NCBI RefSeq assembly: GCF_000499385.1 | Contig: NW_013654990.1 | Location: 25,743-60,742, forward strand | Direction: 5' to 3' | Length of the DNA stretch: 35,000 bases | Source of the DNA: Eimeria necatrix | Lineage: Eukaryota; Apicomplexa; Conoidasida; Eucoccidiorida; Eimeriidae | In this document: positions 9,797 through 19,764 of the stretch, piece after piece | Position numbering within the stretch: position 1 is the first letter of the stretch | How the letters are laid out: every line of letters starts with the position of its first letter | The notes under the pieces: generated by a model | Told to the model about the DNA's origin: nothing | What the model saw: the letters and a program-made list of their open reading frames with translations, nothing else | The model's database searches: none | Translations under genes and position numbers: made by a program

Positions 9797-9922
9797 CTGG
9801 GTTTAAAATAACTGCATTTTGCTATTAAATAACTGTTTTAATTAAAAGGAATTTATTTAATTATTTTTTGTTCTTCTGCGGCCATTTGCAGATCTCGAGG
9901 GTGCGCGGAGCGGCCGTGCACC

Positions 9923-9976
9923 CTAGGGTTTAGGGTTTAGGGTTTAGGGTTTAGGGTTTAGGGTTTAGAGTTTAGG
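9923..9976. repeat. telomere-type array, TTTAGGG orientation
   Basis: About seven units, the last ones degenerate. Confidence 0.95.
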
Positions 9977-10078
9977 GGCTTTTTAAACTTGCAACAAGCT
10001 CTGATTTATTTCTTCTTTCTTCAGCTCAACACAGGCCGCATGCGTCGGCACTGGCCGTCGATTTAGTGACCCTGTGCG

Positions 10079-10174
10079 AGTAGGGTTTAGGGTTTAGGGT
10101 TTAGGGTTTGGGGTTTTTAGGGTTTGGGGTTTAGGGTTTAGGGTTTAGGGTTTAGGGTTTAGGGTTTAGGGTTT
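10079..10174. repeat. telomere-type array, TTTAGGG orientation
   Basis: About 13 units with a TTTGGGG/TTTTTAGGG variant in the middle. Confidence 0.95.
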
Positions 10175-10500
10175 GCTGGCCCAGGGCTTATCGCCTGCAG
10201 GAGGGTTTCATTTGAAGCCAATTAATTAATTTATTTGGCACTGTAAAGCCACTAATACTTTTGAATTAAATAAAATGATTTATATTTTAAAATTAAATTA
10301 TTTAAAACTTCTTTTTAAATTAACATTTTTGTAGGGTTTAGGGTTTAGGGTTTAGGGTTTCATTGTTTTGATTTAATTTGCATTTAATTTCAAACAATTA
10401 AACAAATATAATTTAATTTAAATTGCATTTATTAATAAATACTTTTTTTATTTCTTTCTTTTTAATTTATTCCCATTTGCTGCTTCCTCTCCAAGCCGGG
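10175..10500. other. A/T-rich spacer, no gene seen
   Basis: A/T-rich sequence with a short TTTAGGG array at 10332-10360. No open frame worth calling. Confidence 0.6.
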
Positions 10501-10539
10501 GCCCCCAAGGGGGCCCCCAAAGCCTCATGGGCGGGCAGC

Positions 10540-10543
10540 TGGC

Positions 10544-10583
<40 letters not shown>

Positions 10584-10625
10584 GCTCCCAAGCAGCAGCA
10601 AGCCGCAGCAAGCAGCAGCAGCAGT
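10540..10625. repeat. CAG tract beside GC-rich block
   Basis: CAG runs at 10544-10579 and around 10590-10624, just upstream of the GGGGCCCC-rich block. Confidence 0.75.
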
Positions 10626-10860
10626 AGGGAGGCCCCCCGGGGGCCCCCACGAAGGCGATGGGGGCCCTTTGGGGGCCCCCTCAAGGCCCCCAAAACCCCA
10701 AGGTGCCCTTCTGGGGGCCCTTAGGGGCCCCCTGGGGGCCCCCAAGGGGCCCCAGGGGGCCCCAGGGGGCCCCAGGGGGCCCCAGGGGGCCCCAGGGGGC
10801 CCCAGGGGGCCCCAGGGGGCCCCAGGGGGCCCAAGGAGGCCAAAAAGGGGCCCTTTAGAG
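10625..10860. repeat. GGGGCCCC-rich block with 10-bp minisatellite
   Basis: CCCAGGGGGC repeats eight times in register at 10751-10830, with degenerate units on both sides. Because the period is 10 bp, every plus-strand frame reads the same 30-bp, 10-residue Gly/Pro-rich motif, which looks superficially collagen-like. GGGCCC palindromes recur throughout. Confidence 0.9.
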
Positions 10861-10950
10861 CCTTAATTACAAATGGACACAAAAGTGTTATATCTGTTCT
10901 TATTAAATCATAATATATATTAGCCGCACATCAATGTATATATGTGTTTT

Positions 10951-10953
<3 letters not shown>

Positions 10954-11028
<75 letters not shown>

Positions 11029-11059
11029 TTATATAATATACATATATATATATATATAT
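10954..11059. repeat. TA dinucleotide microsatellite
   Basis: About 35 uninterrupted TA units (10954-11024), a short ATTATTATAATA interruption, then a second shorter run to 11059. Confidence 0.95.
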
Positions 11060-11137
11060 GCAGATATGTATGTTTGCGCATTTCTTCGAAGTTTTTATAT
11101 TTGCATGCATTCGAAGAAAGAAATGAAAATTTGCGTT

Positions 11138-11159
11138 TTCAGGTGTACATACACCTGAA
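11138..11159. repeat. GGTGTA hairpin copy
   Basis: Perfect 10-bp arms around a CA centre. The outer arm bases are TTCA/TGAA. Confidence 0.85.
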
Positions 11160-11323
11160 GAAGCAAGCATTCCGTCTTTTCTTTTCGGCATTTTAAAATG
11201 CTTTTCCACATTTGTTTTATTTCATTATTGCAAAAGAATAGTTTGTGCATGCAAAGGATTTGTTGGATTAAATAAATGAGCTTTTGCATGCAGAAAAGCA
11301 TTGGTGTTTATTCATGCCTGGGT

Positions 11324-11343
11324 TGCGGTGTCTGTACACCGCA
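11324..11343. repeat. GGTGT hairpin copy
   Basis: Perfect 8-bp arms TGCGGTGT/ACACCGCA with loop CTGT. Confidence 0.85.
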
Positions 11344-11512
11344 GCAGCTCAGTGCTGCAGCAGCAAAAACGTGAAAATAAAAATATTTGGACAAAAGAGA
11401 ACTTTGAGTGTCTTCAGGTGTGCATTTAAACTCACTTTTGCATTTAAATTATTTAAAATAATTAAAATAAATATTTTATTTGCATTTAAACCGGCAAATG
11501 CATATTTTGCGG

Positions 11513-11546
11513 GTTGCACTGAGGTGTACATACACCTCAGTGCAAC
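11513..11546. repeat. GGTGTA hairpin copy, longest arms
   Basis: Perfect 16-bp arms (GTTGCACTGAGGTGTA and its complement) around a CA centre, 34 bp in all. Confidence 0.9.
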
Positions 11547-11554
11547 AGCAATGA

Positions 11555-11568
11555 GGTGTATGTACACC
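11555..11568. repeat. GGTGTA hairpin copy
   Basis: GGTGTATGTACACC, with a TG centre, only 8 bp after the previous copy. Confidence 0.8.
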
Positions 11569-11651
11569 CGGAACAGCTTCGCGGGCTCTGCGCCGCCACA
11601 GAATTCTATTTAAAAACTTTACAGCAAAAAGCGTAGTCCAGAGTCTACAAT

Positions 11652-11821
11652 CTAGGGTTTAGGGTTTAGGGTTTAGGGTTTAGGGTTTAGGGTTTGGAGC
11701 TATTTAGTCTCAGTTGGCGGCTAGAAACAAGGCCCCAGAGTCCAGGGTTTGGGGTTTACGCGCAGCGGTCTAGGGTTTAGGGTTTAGGGTCTAGGGTTTA
11801 GGGTTTAGGGTTTAGGGTTTA
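11652..11821. repeat. telomere-type heptamer arrays
   Basis: TTTAGGG arrays at 11652-11696 and 11771-11821, with a 75-bp unique spacer. Confidence 0.95.
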
Positions 11822-11880
11822 GAATTCGCCTTTTTGCACATAGAAGTAAACAGGCGAATTTACAGTTTAGGGTTACTTGG

Positions 11881-11894
11881 GGTGTACATACACC
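11881..11894. repeat. GGTGTA hairpin copy
   Basis: GGTGTACATACACC, the core motif without extended arms. Confidence 0.8.
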
Positions 11895-11974
11895 AGAACC
11901 TGTTCGCTAGTATTTTCCAGAGAGCGAAAAGCCCTCTAGCATTTGGGTGCTCCCTTCATAATGCATCAGCCGCT

Positions 11975-12110
11975 GCTGCTGCTGCTGCTGCTGCTGCTGC
12001 ACTTGCTGCTGCTGCTGCTGCACTTGCTGCTGCTGCTGCACTTGGGGGGGCCTCCGGGGCAGCAGCAGCAGCAACTGCAGCAGCGGCAGCGCAGCAGCGC
12101 CCGCAGCAAG
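11975..12110. repeat. CTG/CAG tract cluster
   Basis: CTG units with ACTTGCTG spacers (11975-12043), then CAG units (12058-12090). The two can pair across a short GC-rich loop. Confidence 0.7.
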
Positions 12111-12290
12111 CTAGCTGTGTCGCTGCTTGAGCTGCGCCACATGGAGTGGCTGCTGCTGCTGCTGCTGCTGTGCAGCAACAGCAGCAGCAGCAGCTGCTGC
12201 TGCATGGTAGTGTGTTGTCAGGGGGCTGCGGAAGATCTCGCGAGGTGATGTGTTCATGAACTTTTGCTGCTGCCTTTGCTGCTGCTTTTG
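12111..12290 (-). CDS. possible exon, minus strand, downstream of Kazal gene
   Basis: Unrecognised. The minus strand reads a protein-like patch, KFMNTSPREIFRSPLTTHYH, then Ala and Gln runs and PLHVAQLKQRHS before a stop at 12111. It lies 3' of the Kazal gene on the same strand, and the Kazal frame ends near a possible donor (GTGAAG, just before its stop), so it could be a further exon of that gene or a separate short gene. The plus strand is also open over 12260-12540 with a Gln/Arg coiled-coil-like reading, so the strand is not settled. Confidence 0.25.
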   Translation of the reverse strand, partial: QKQQQRQQQKFMNTSPREIFRSPLTTHYHAAAAAAAAVAAQQQQQQQPLHVAQLKQRHS

Positions 12291-12475
12291 CTGCTGCTGT
12301 TGCTGCAGTGCAGGGCTATGTGGCGGAGTTGGCAGCAGAAGCAGCGGCGGCAGCAAAGGCAGCAGCAGCAGCAGCAAAGGCAGCAGCAGCAGCAGAGGCA
12401 GTATCGGAAGCAGCAGGAAAAGCTGGCTTTGCTGCAGCAGGAGCTGCAGCAAAGGCAGCAGCAACAGAAGCAGCA

Positions 12476-12508
<33 letters not shown>

Positions 12509-12568
12509 GCAGCAGTTGCTGTTGTGTCTGCACATTAGTGCAAATCAAGTGTTTGTTTTGCTGCAGCT

Positions 12569-12649
12569 TCACTCAGCACTTTTGGGTTTGCTGCTGCTGC
12601 CCCGCTCAGCGTCCTCCGCCTCCGGGGGCGGCGCAGCGTCGGCAGCAGG

Positions 12650-12700
<51 letters not shown>

Positions 12701-12845
12701 CAGACAAGGACCCATGTGCTTCAGGCTTATGTCTTGCTGCTGCAGACAAGCATAGGCTATTAGTTCGCATTCGTTTGCATAAGTTTGCCCGTCGCTGCCG
12801 CAGACCCGCACGCCCCCGGAGGGGCACTCCAGTCTGCACCTGCGG

Positions 12846-12905
<60 letters not shown>

Positions 12906-13384
12906 GGGTGGGGGCCCTGCAGCGCAGCAGGGGGCGCCGTCGTGGTGCTGGTCGCACGGGCAAGGGCGGCTCCCCGAACGCGAAACGCCTGCTGCTGCAG
13001 CTGCTGCTGCTGTAGCTGCTGCTGCTGCAGCTGCTGCTGCTGCAGCTGCTGCTGCTGCAGCTGCTGCTGTGGCAGCGGCTGCTGTGGCAGCTGGGGCTGG
13101 AGCTGCTGCTGCAGCGGCAACTGGGGCTGTAACGGCTGCTGCGGCAGCGGCTGTGGCTGGGGTAGTAAGTGCTGCTGCAGTGGCTGCTGCAGCGGCTGTG
13201 GCTGTAGGCGCTGCTGCTGCAGCAGCTGCTGCTGGAGCTGCTGCTGCTGCAGCTGCTGCTGCTGTAGCTGTTGCTGTTGCAGCTGCTGCTGAAGCTGCTG
13301 CTGCTGTAGCTGCTGCTGCAGCTGCTGCTGTGGCTGCTGCGGCCCCGAACAAGGCCCTTCGTGCTGCACCGAAAGCTTCACACC

Positions 13385-13419
<35 letters not shown>

Positions 13420-13556
13420 AGGCCTTCTGCAGCAAAGCACATCTGCTCTCATAGGTTATTCCATCAGACCCACAGACTGGGGGCCCCCCTTGAATGCTGC
13501 TGAGGCATTCTGTGGGGAGGCACTGGTCTGCGCTTTGCCCAGCTATTAGTTCTTCA

Positions 13557-13599
<43 letters not shown>

Positions 13600-13913
13600 A
13601 CATGAGGGCTGTGGCTTTTGTGAGGTCTGTGGCCTCTTGCGGCGTCAGCGGCTGCTGCTGCTGGCCCTGCCGCAACTGCTGCAGCGGCGCCGCCTGCTGC
13701 TGCTGCTGCTGCTGCTGCTGCTCGGGCCCCAGCATCTGCTGCAGCTGCAAATATATCTGCCGCTGCTGCTGCAGCGGCAGGTGCTGCAGCACTAAAGATG
13801 TCAGCTGCTCCACAGACAACGCGCTGCTGCTGCTCGAGAGATCTCCCAAGACCCCTCGGAGGCTCTTAACAAGAATTGCTGCAGCAGGAGATAGCGGTGC
13901 GCTGGGAGCTGGT

Positions 13914-13950
<37 letters not shown>

Positions 13951-15337
13951 TGTCCATAGCTCTGAGTGCGGCCCGGTACGGGGGCTGGTTCTGCATCTGC
14001 AGCTGCTGCTGCTGCCATGCTTGCTGTTGGAGGAACTGCTGCTGCTGCTGCAGCCGCTGCAGCTGCTGCTGCTGCAGCAGTTGCTGCTGTTCCAGTCGCT
14101 GCCACTGCTGCTGGTCAAACTGGCCAGAAGGCTGTTGCTGCTGCATCTGCGGTTGCTGCTGCTGCAGCTGCTGTTGCTGCTGTTTCTGAAGGAGCTGCTC
14201 CAATTGCTGCTGCTGAAAGGGTGTCAGCCCCTGCTGCTGTTGTTGTTGCAGCAGCTGCTGTTGCAGCTGCTGCTGCTGTAGCAGCTGCTGCTGCAACTGC
14301 TGCTGCTGCAGCTGCTGCTGCAGCTGCTGCTGAAGCAGCTGCTGCTGCAGCAGCGGGCCGCCTTGCTGCCCTACTTGTTGGCCCAATGATACGGGGACAC
14401 GTTGGCCTTGCTGCTGCTGGTTAATGAGTTGCAGCTGTTGCTGCTGCAGCAGCTGTTGCTGCTGCAGCTGGTGTTGCTGCTGCGCGCGTCGATTTATCTG
14501 TTGCTGCTGCAGCAGCTGCTGCTGAAGCAAGTTCTGCCCAGGCCCTGCAAGCGGAGGCAGCTGCTGCAGCCCCCTGTCTATCGTCTGCTGCAGCATTTGC
14601 TGCTGCGGCATTGCAGCGCCCTGAGTTGCTGCTGCTGCTGCTGCTGCTGCAGCGCAGCCGAAGCACTGCAGAGACAGCAGCAGCAGCGCAGCAGCAAACA
14701 AAAGGAGAGTCTTGAGACGAGTAGAAATCCGCTCTAAGTAGGCTGACGTTGGTGCTGCAGCTGGATTTGCTGCTGCTGCTGCTGCTGCTGCAACTGCGGC
14801 TGCTGCTGCTGAGCTGGTGGCAGCAGTGCGGATCTTCAGCATGCTGCCACCGCAGCACAGTGTTCTGTTTTGTTTTGTCTTTGCTGCTGCTCCTGCTGCA
14901 GCATTTGCTGCAGCCCCTGCGGCCGTTGAAGCTGCTGCTGCAGCTGTGGCTGCTGCTGCAGCTGGTGCTGCTGCTGCTGTCGCCCCCTCGTTTGCTGCTG
15001 CCGGCATGTCAATGGCGGTATGCCCTTTGGCAGGTTGATGCGGCGAACAGGCGCTGCGTTGCTGCTGCAGCTGCTGTTGCAGCTGCTGCTGCAGCTGCTG
15101 CTGCTGCAGCTGCTGCTGCTGCAGCTGCTGCTGCTGCAGCTGCTGCTGCTGCAGCCGACTGGGAGAGTCTGTGCGGGGTCCCCTAAAGCCTCTTCCCCAC
15201 CTAAAACGCAGACTCGAGGGGTCTGCTGCAGCAGGAGCCCCTCTTGCTGCTGCTGGAACTCCTAGGGTTTGCTGCATAGGGAAGAGCGACGGCGCTTTGG
15301 GGCGAAGCTGCAGCTGGCGACGGCTGCTGCTCTCCAT
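12569..15337 (-). CDS. Kazal-type protease inhibitor, Gln-rich, secreted or anchored
   Basis: Predicted serine-protease inhibitor with two Kazal domains in a Gln-rich scaffold of 922 codons. Kazal 1 is at residues 606-663 and Kazal 2 at 834-878. Both show the family core C-GSDG-TY-C with ten residues between Cys III and IV and six between IV and V. Kazal 2 has the regular seven residues between Cys II and III; Kazal 1 has ten. By homology the P1 residue is two after Cys II, which is Ser in both and suggests elastase- or subtilisin-like targets (inference). A hydrophobic helix at about 208-228 (TLLLFAAALLLLSLQ) follows TRLK. It may be a signal anchor, or a recessed signal peptide if translation starts at Met166 (14842). 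A Ser run lies inside Kazal 1 between Cys V and VI. Most of the rest is Gln runs broken by Leu. The frame is one uninterrupted exon from an ATG at 15337; further exons are possible. Family assignment is firm; ends are less so. Confidence 0.85.
12704..12838 (-). other. Kazal domain 2, regular spacing
   Basis: Six cysteines in the pattern C-x3-C-x7-C-x10-C-x6-C-x13-C, with core CGSDGQTYANEC and ending HMGPC. This is the typical Kazal spacing, without a low-complexity insertion. Confidence 0.92.
13349..13522 (-). other. Kazal domain 1 with Ser-run insertion
   Basis: First to last cysteine of the domain. The core CGSDGITYESRC is canonical. A run of about ten Ser, encoded by an AGC tract, follows Cys V and lengthens the segment before Cys VI (HEGPC). 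Confidence 0.88.
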
Positions 15338-15347
15338 CGCGAGCTGC

Positions 15348-15361
15348 GGTGTATGTACACC
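15348..15361. repeat. GGTGTA hairpin copy next to Kazal start
   Basis: GGTGTATGTACACC, 10 bp upstream of the Kazal gene ATG. It would fall in the 5' UTR or core promoter if that start is used. Confidence 0.8.
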
Positions 15362-15364
15362 CCA

Positions 15365-15880
15365 AAATCTACTTGAAATGGCACTTCTGCCTTATCCAGC
15401 AGCAGCAAAGAAGAGCAGCAAAAAGTTGCATGGGCGTGGCTGGGCCCGTGGAGAGCGGCGACGGCGCGGAGGTCACCTGCGGTCACTGCTGCTGCAGCAG
15501 CGCAGCTTTCTCGCGGCTGCTGCCTTTTTTCGAGGAATATTTGGAAATAAAAAATTGTTTTTCGCCGCAAATTCGTCTTTTTCCGCGGAGACGAGGAGAA
15601 AGTGGGGCGCGGGGCCGCGGAACTCACAGGCACCCGCGGGCGCAGCAGGCAGAGCTCTGTGGGGCCGAGTCGGGGGCAAAGTGCTGGGCAAACTCGACTT
15701 GTTTGCTGAAAATAGACTTTTCAATTCTTTTTAATAATAAAAAGATCCGCTTTCCCGGAGTTTGGGGCGTGGGGAAGACAGGCAGCAGAAGTTTCCACCG
15801 CCGCCCGTCCGCGCTGTGCAGAAAGCTGAACGCGCGGATATCTCCCTTTTTGCAACTCCGCACTTTGTCTTCTGAATAAA
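15365..15880. other. upstream region of Kazal gene, overlapping weak ORFs
   Basis: GC-moderate, non-repetitive sequence open in several frames on both strands (plus 15349-15879, minus 15262-15633). None has a domain, a signal peptide or exon polarity that favours it. It is more likely 5' flanking DNA of the Kazal gene than a gene. Confidence 0.45.
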
Positions 15881-17893
15881 AAGAGGTATTTTATGTAAAT
15901 AAAAACCCTTTAGCCTTTATTTGAGTGCTGTTTCCCGCACAATTCCTCAGAGGCGCCGCCGCCGCTGCTCCCTTACTGCCCACTTCGGATAGGCGAGTGT
16001 GCCTCGCAGGCCTTTTCCCTCTTACTGCGGAATTTAAATGCAATTAATTCAAATTAATTGTTTATTATGAGTTTTTAGAGGGCTTAAAGTCACTGGAAGC
16101 TCGAAAAAAGTCCCAAAGTTCAGCATTTTGCATTTTGAGCTCCCTGTCGAAGTTGGAAGAGGCTTGCGCAAGTCCAAAACCCTTTGTGGCTTCTTTCTGG
16201 GACTTCAAAACTTGTTTTAAATGCGTTTTCAAAGCTTTAGAGCTTTTGGGAAACTCTTTTTTGACTATTTTAGGAAATGGAGCGAAGAAAACCTCCAAAA
16301 AGAGCCACTGGGCGTCTGGAGTTGACCCAAATGCACTTCTGCTGCAGCAGCAACTTTCGCCCAAAGTGCTTCTGCCTCTTCAAAAAACATATTTGGGGCT
16401 TTTGCAGCAAATGGTGTTCAAAAAGTGCTGGCAAGAAGCAGCAGAAGGGGCAAAGGGCTCTTCAACTTTGCCAAATTCTCGGGAAATACCCTTTTAATCT
16501 GTTGCCAAAGCCAAGCACTTGCACCACAAATAGTACATTTCTTATTTCCTTTCTTATTCCACTTCAAAATGAGGCTTTTAAGCTGGAAAAAGCACAAGTC
16601 CGAATGCCTCCAACTGCCTCCCGAATGCCTGCGCGGCTCGGCGTGGATTCTCTTTTGCATTTAATCCATTTGGAGTTTCAATTTGCAAAAAGGGACTTCA
16701 AAAGCTTTTAAAAAGCTTTAAATGCGCAGCGCCTGCAGCAGATCGTGTTCGGAAAGCTGCATGCAACTCCTGAAAGAGGAGATGACGGCGTCGTTTCGAG
16801 AAGATCTCAGGGCCTGAGGCTCCTTTTTTTCTGCTGCTTCCTTTCTAATATTCAATTAAATAATTAATAATAATAAATATTTATATCTTTCCATTTTTGT
16901 GGCTATTTAATGGGCCTGAGGCCGCAGTGTAAGTGCAGCTTCTCTTGGACGAAGGCCGGCTGAGCACAGCGCTTAGAAATAAAAACCGATAAGCAACGCC
17001 GGCCGCCCAGCAGCAGCTTTATTGCTGGAGAAAAGATTATTATAACATAATAAATACTAATTTGGGATTATTAGACTTTTAAGTTTACAAAAAGAATGCA
17101 ATTAAATCACCAAAACACCAAACTGGCTGCGGAGCCCCCAGTTCTTCCGGTGAGCCGGGCGGCAGCGCTGCACCAGAGCGCTGCGGAACTGAGGGGCTGG
17201 TAAAAAAGCATTAAAAGAAAATAAAATCCAAAAAAGAAAATTAAAATGAATTAAAACTTCTGCTGCTGCTTCTGCTGCTGCAGCAGCACAAGCTGTAGAT
17301 CATGTAGATGTTTGCTGCTGCAGCAGGCGAGAGCAGCAAAAGACTGCTTCCAGGGAAGCTCGAAGAGCTCGGAGGGAAGCAGAATTGTTTTTTAATTAAA
17401 TTTGCATCTTTTTAAAAATTTAAATCTAAAAAAATATATTTTAGTCAAAAGAAATGCAGAAATTCATGAAAAATAGCCCGAGATTCCTCTTGTTGAACTC
17501 ACTGCGGGCCTTTCCCAGGGGTGGTTTCAGCAAAGAAGGAAACTTCAGAACTAACGATTAAATAATTATAATTTTGCATTTTTAAACAATAAAAAAGTAT
17601 TTAATTGTAATTGTGTAATTTAAAATAATAAAAAAGGTATTAAAGAGCTTTTTTGAGTGAAAAAGAAACCCGTGGCGCTCGAAATGGATATGTTTCACAG
17701 GGAGTCCAACTTTGAACATCTTGGACTATTTTTCTCGAATTATTTTATTTTTTGCATTTTAAATTAATATATTTCTTAATTTAATATATTTTGTAATTTA
17801 ATGCTGGAGAGGCAGTTCAATTAAGTCCAAATAAGCCTTAGCTGCAAAAGAATGGAAGTTTGCCCGTGGGCATGGTAGCGAGTGCCTCGCTAA
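15881..17893. other. A/T-rich intergenic region
   Basis: About 2 kb with many TTTAAA/AATTAA runs and few trinucleotide repeats. Frames of 80-144 codons at 16065-16711 are open on both strands at once. They contain no recognisable domain, so I do not call a gene. Confidence 0.6.
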
Positions 17894-17894
17894 G

Positions 17895-18155
17895 CTAGGG
17901 TTTAGGGTTTAGGGTTTAGGGTTTAGGGTTTAGGGTTTAGGGTTTAGGGATTAGGGTTTAGGGCTTAGGGTTTACGGATTAGGGTTTAGGGTTTAGGGTT
18001 TAGGGTTTAGGGTTGGCGATATACCGCGGTGGGGAATTAAGGCTGAGCCTTATGGTATTTCGGGTATTGCAGAGGCAGTGACAGCTGACCGAAACCAATA
18101 ATCAAGGTTTAGGGTTTAGGGTTTAGGGTTTAGGGTTTAGGGTTTAGGGTTTAGG
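17895..18155. repeat. telomere-type heptamer cluster, last in window
   Basis: TTTAGGG arrays at 17895-18014 (about 17 units, some degenerate) and 18105-18155. Beyond this point only isolated degenerate units occur (near 22760-22875). Confidence 0.97.
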
Positions 18156-18414
18156 TAGAGTTCTGAGTGGAAGCAACTGCGTCTGGCAGCTCCCTGAGTG
18201 CGGCTTTGAATTCTTTTGCTGCTTCTCAGCTGCTTTGCATGCGCATGCAGAGGCTTAAAGAGAATATTTGGCAGATTTGGAATTAATAAAGTTTTGGAAA
18301 AGTTTTGGAGTTTTGCTTCTTTTATACTTTTGGAATTTCCCTCAGAGTTTTGCTGCTGCAGCTTCCCCCACGGCAGCAGCAGCAAGCGTTGCAGCAACAA
18401 AGCCGCTACGAGCC

Positions 18415-18476
18415 AGTAGCAGCAGCAGCAGCAGCAACTCCAGAAAAGCAACACAGCAACTCGAGAAAAAGGCAAG

Positions 18477-18543
<67 letters not shown>

Positions 18544-18545
18544 GA
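18415..18545. repeat. CAG tract
   Basis: CAG runs at 18417-18436 and 18479-18541. A plus-strand frame with Gln and Ser runs crosses it but has no recognisable domain. Confidence 0.8.
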
Positions 18546-18599
18546 AGGAGCCTCAGCCAGCCCCATTTTCCCCTTTTGAGTTTTGAAGAAACCCCATAT

Positions 18600-19700
18600 G
18601 GCAGTTAGGGGCTGGCGCTGTATAACTTCGAATTATTTTTTTGCAGACTTGCAGCTCCTCCGCTCATTTTCTTTCTTTTTCTTTCTTTTTTGAATTAATA
18701 AAAGTTAATTTGTTTTATAAAATCGAAAAGGTTTTAAAAAAACGAAAACACTGCAGCAAAATCTTTCAAACTTTCCACTCTGCGCTGTATGTGTCAAGTT
18801 CGGGTGTGCAAGTGGAACCCGCGAAGAAAGAAATAAAAATAAATTTCGTTTTTTTGTTTTAGATTGAGTTTTAAATTCAAAAACATTTTAAAATTACAAT
18901 TTAAATGTTTATATTGCATTGCAAGTTCAAGCTGCAGCAGCGGGATCTGGCTGTCACATGGGGGGCTGGCTAGGCCGGGCTGCGCTGCTGTGCGGCTTTT
19001 CTTGCTGGCTGCCCATCTGCATTCTCTTTAATTGCAGGAAAAGTGAAGAAATGTTCATTTAAATGGAATACTTTTGTTGTTTTTGAGTTTTACGCAGCGC
19101 AAGGAGACTTTTTCCGCTTTTCTCCCGCGTGACTGCTGCTGGAGCAGCGAGCACTGCCAGCCCCAGATCTTCCGAGGCCTTGTCCGCTGCAAAAGAGGCA
19201 GTTCTTCGTCAGGAATGGTTCTTCCTTTCCAAAGATGAACATTCTTTTGGAGTTTTGTTTTTTCAGAGGCTTTTTTTTGCAAAAGTCCCCGCGCTGCGGT
19301 CTTGCGCAGCAGTTTCGCGTTCCGCAGTGCAAGGCCGCGGACGCCGCAGCGTGATGAAGCTGTGGCACTGCGTCTGCAGCTTCTTTTTGTGTGCATCTGT
19401 TTTTAGTGGTTTTTATTGCGCAATTAATTGAAACTTTGTGTTGTTTGTCCTCTCTGTGGGTCATTTTGCGCGTCGAATGCCCCCTGGGGGCGCAGTGTAC
19501 GCGGCAGGAGGGAGCGCCGAGCTTGTGCAGCGAAGCAGCTGCGGAAAGCTGCTTGGAGTGTCCCTGAAGCTCCGACTTTCTCGGAGAAAAAGAACAGATT
19601 TATTTAAAAGCCATTTTATTTGTTTTTGAGAAGAAAGAAAGGCGACGCGGGCGACCTGGCGGGCGGTCTCGAGACGCGAAGGCTGGGCGCTGCGTTTCCG
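18600..19700. other. intergenic / upstream region of the 19765 gene
   Basis: A/T-rich to moderate sequence. Plus-strand frames at 19129-19431 and 19438-19629 are short and unrecognised. A minus-strand frame (19461-19937) overlaps the start of the next gene antisense. I see no supportable gene. Confidence 0.5.
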
Positions 19701-19764
19701 CGAATCGAAGTGTTGAACTGCGTCGATCTTGCGCGTTTTTGCGCAGTTTGCGGAATTTCGAAAG

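Noticed and set aside
10658..10858. Collagen-like protein
   Set aside because: The Gly/Pro pattern results from a 10-bp repeat read in any frame, and no signal peptide, start context or non-repetitive domain supports a gene.
10931..11209. Tyr/Ile-rich open frames over the TA run
   Set aside because: These are translations of a TA microsatellite only.
11284..11613. 109-codon plus-strand frame across the hairpin cluster
   Set aside because: It lacks a domain, and its apparent repeats (VYIHL, CMYT) are translations of the hairpin elements.
12250..13503. Long plus-strand open frame antisense to the Kazal gene
   Set aside because: It gives Ser, Cys, Ala and Gly runs only. The opposite strand encodes two proper Kazal domains.
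16065..16711. Overlapping frames of 80-144 codons on both strands
   Set aside because: They are open on both strands at once with no domain, signal peptide or repeat polarity. They are not better than chance in such composition.
19729..19764. Upstream extension of the secreted-protein frame
   Set aside because: It begins at TTG, not ATG, in a eukaryote, and including it would bury the signal peptide. ATG 19765 is preferred.
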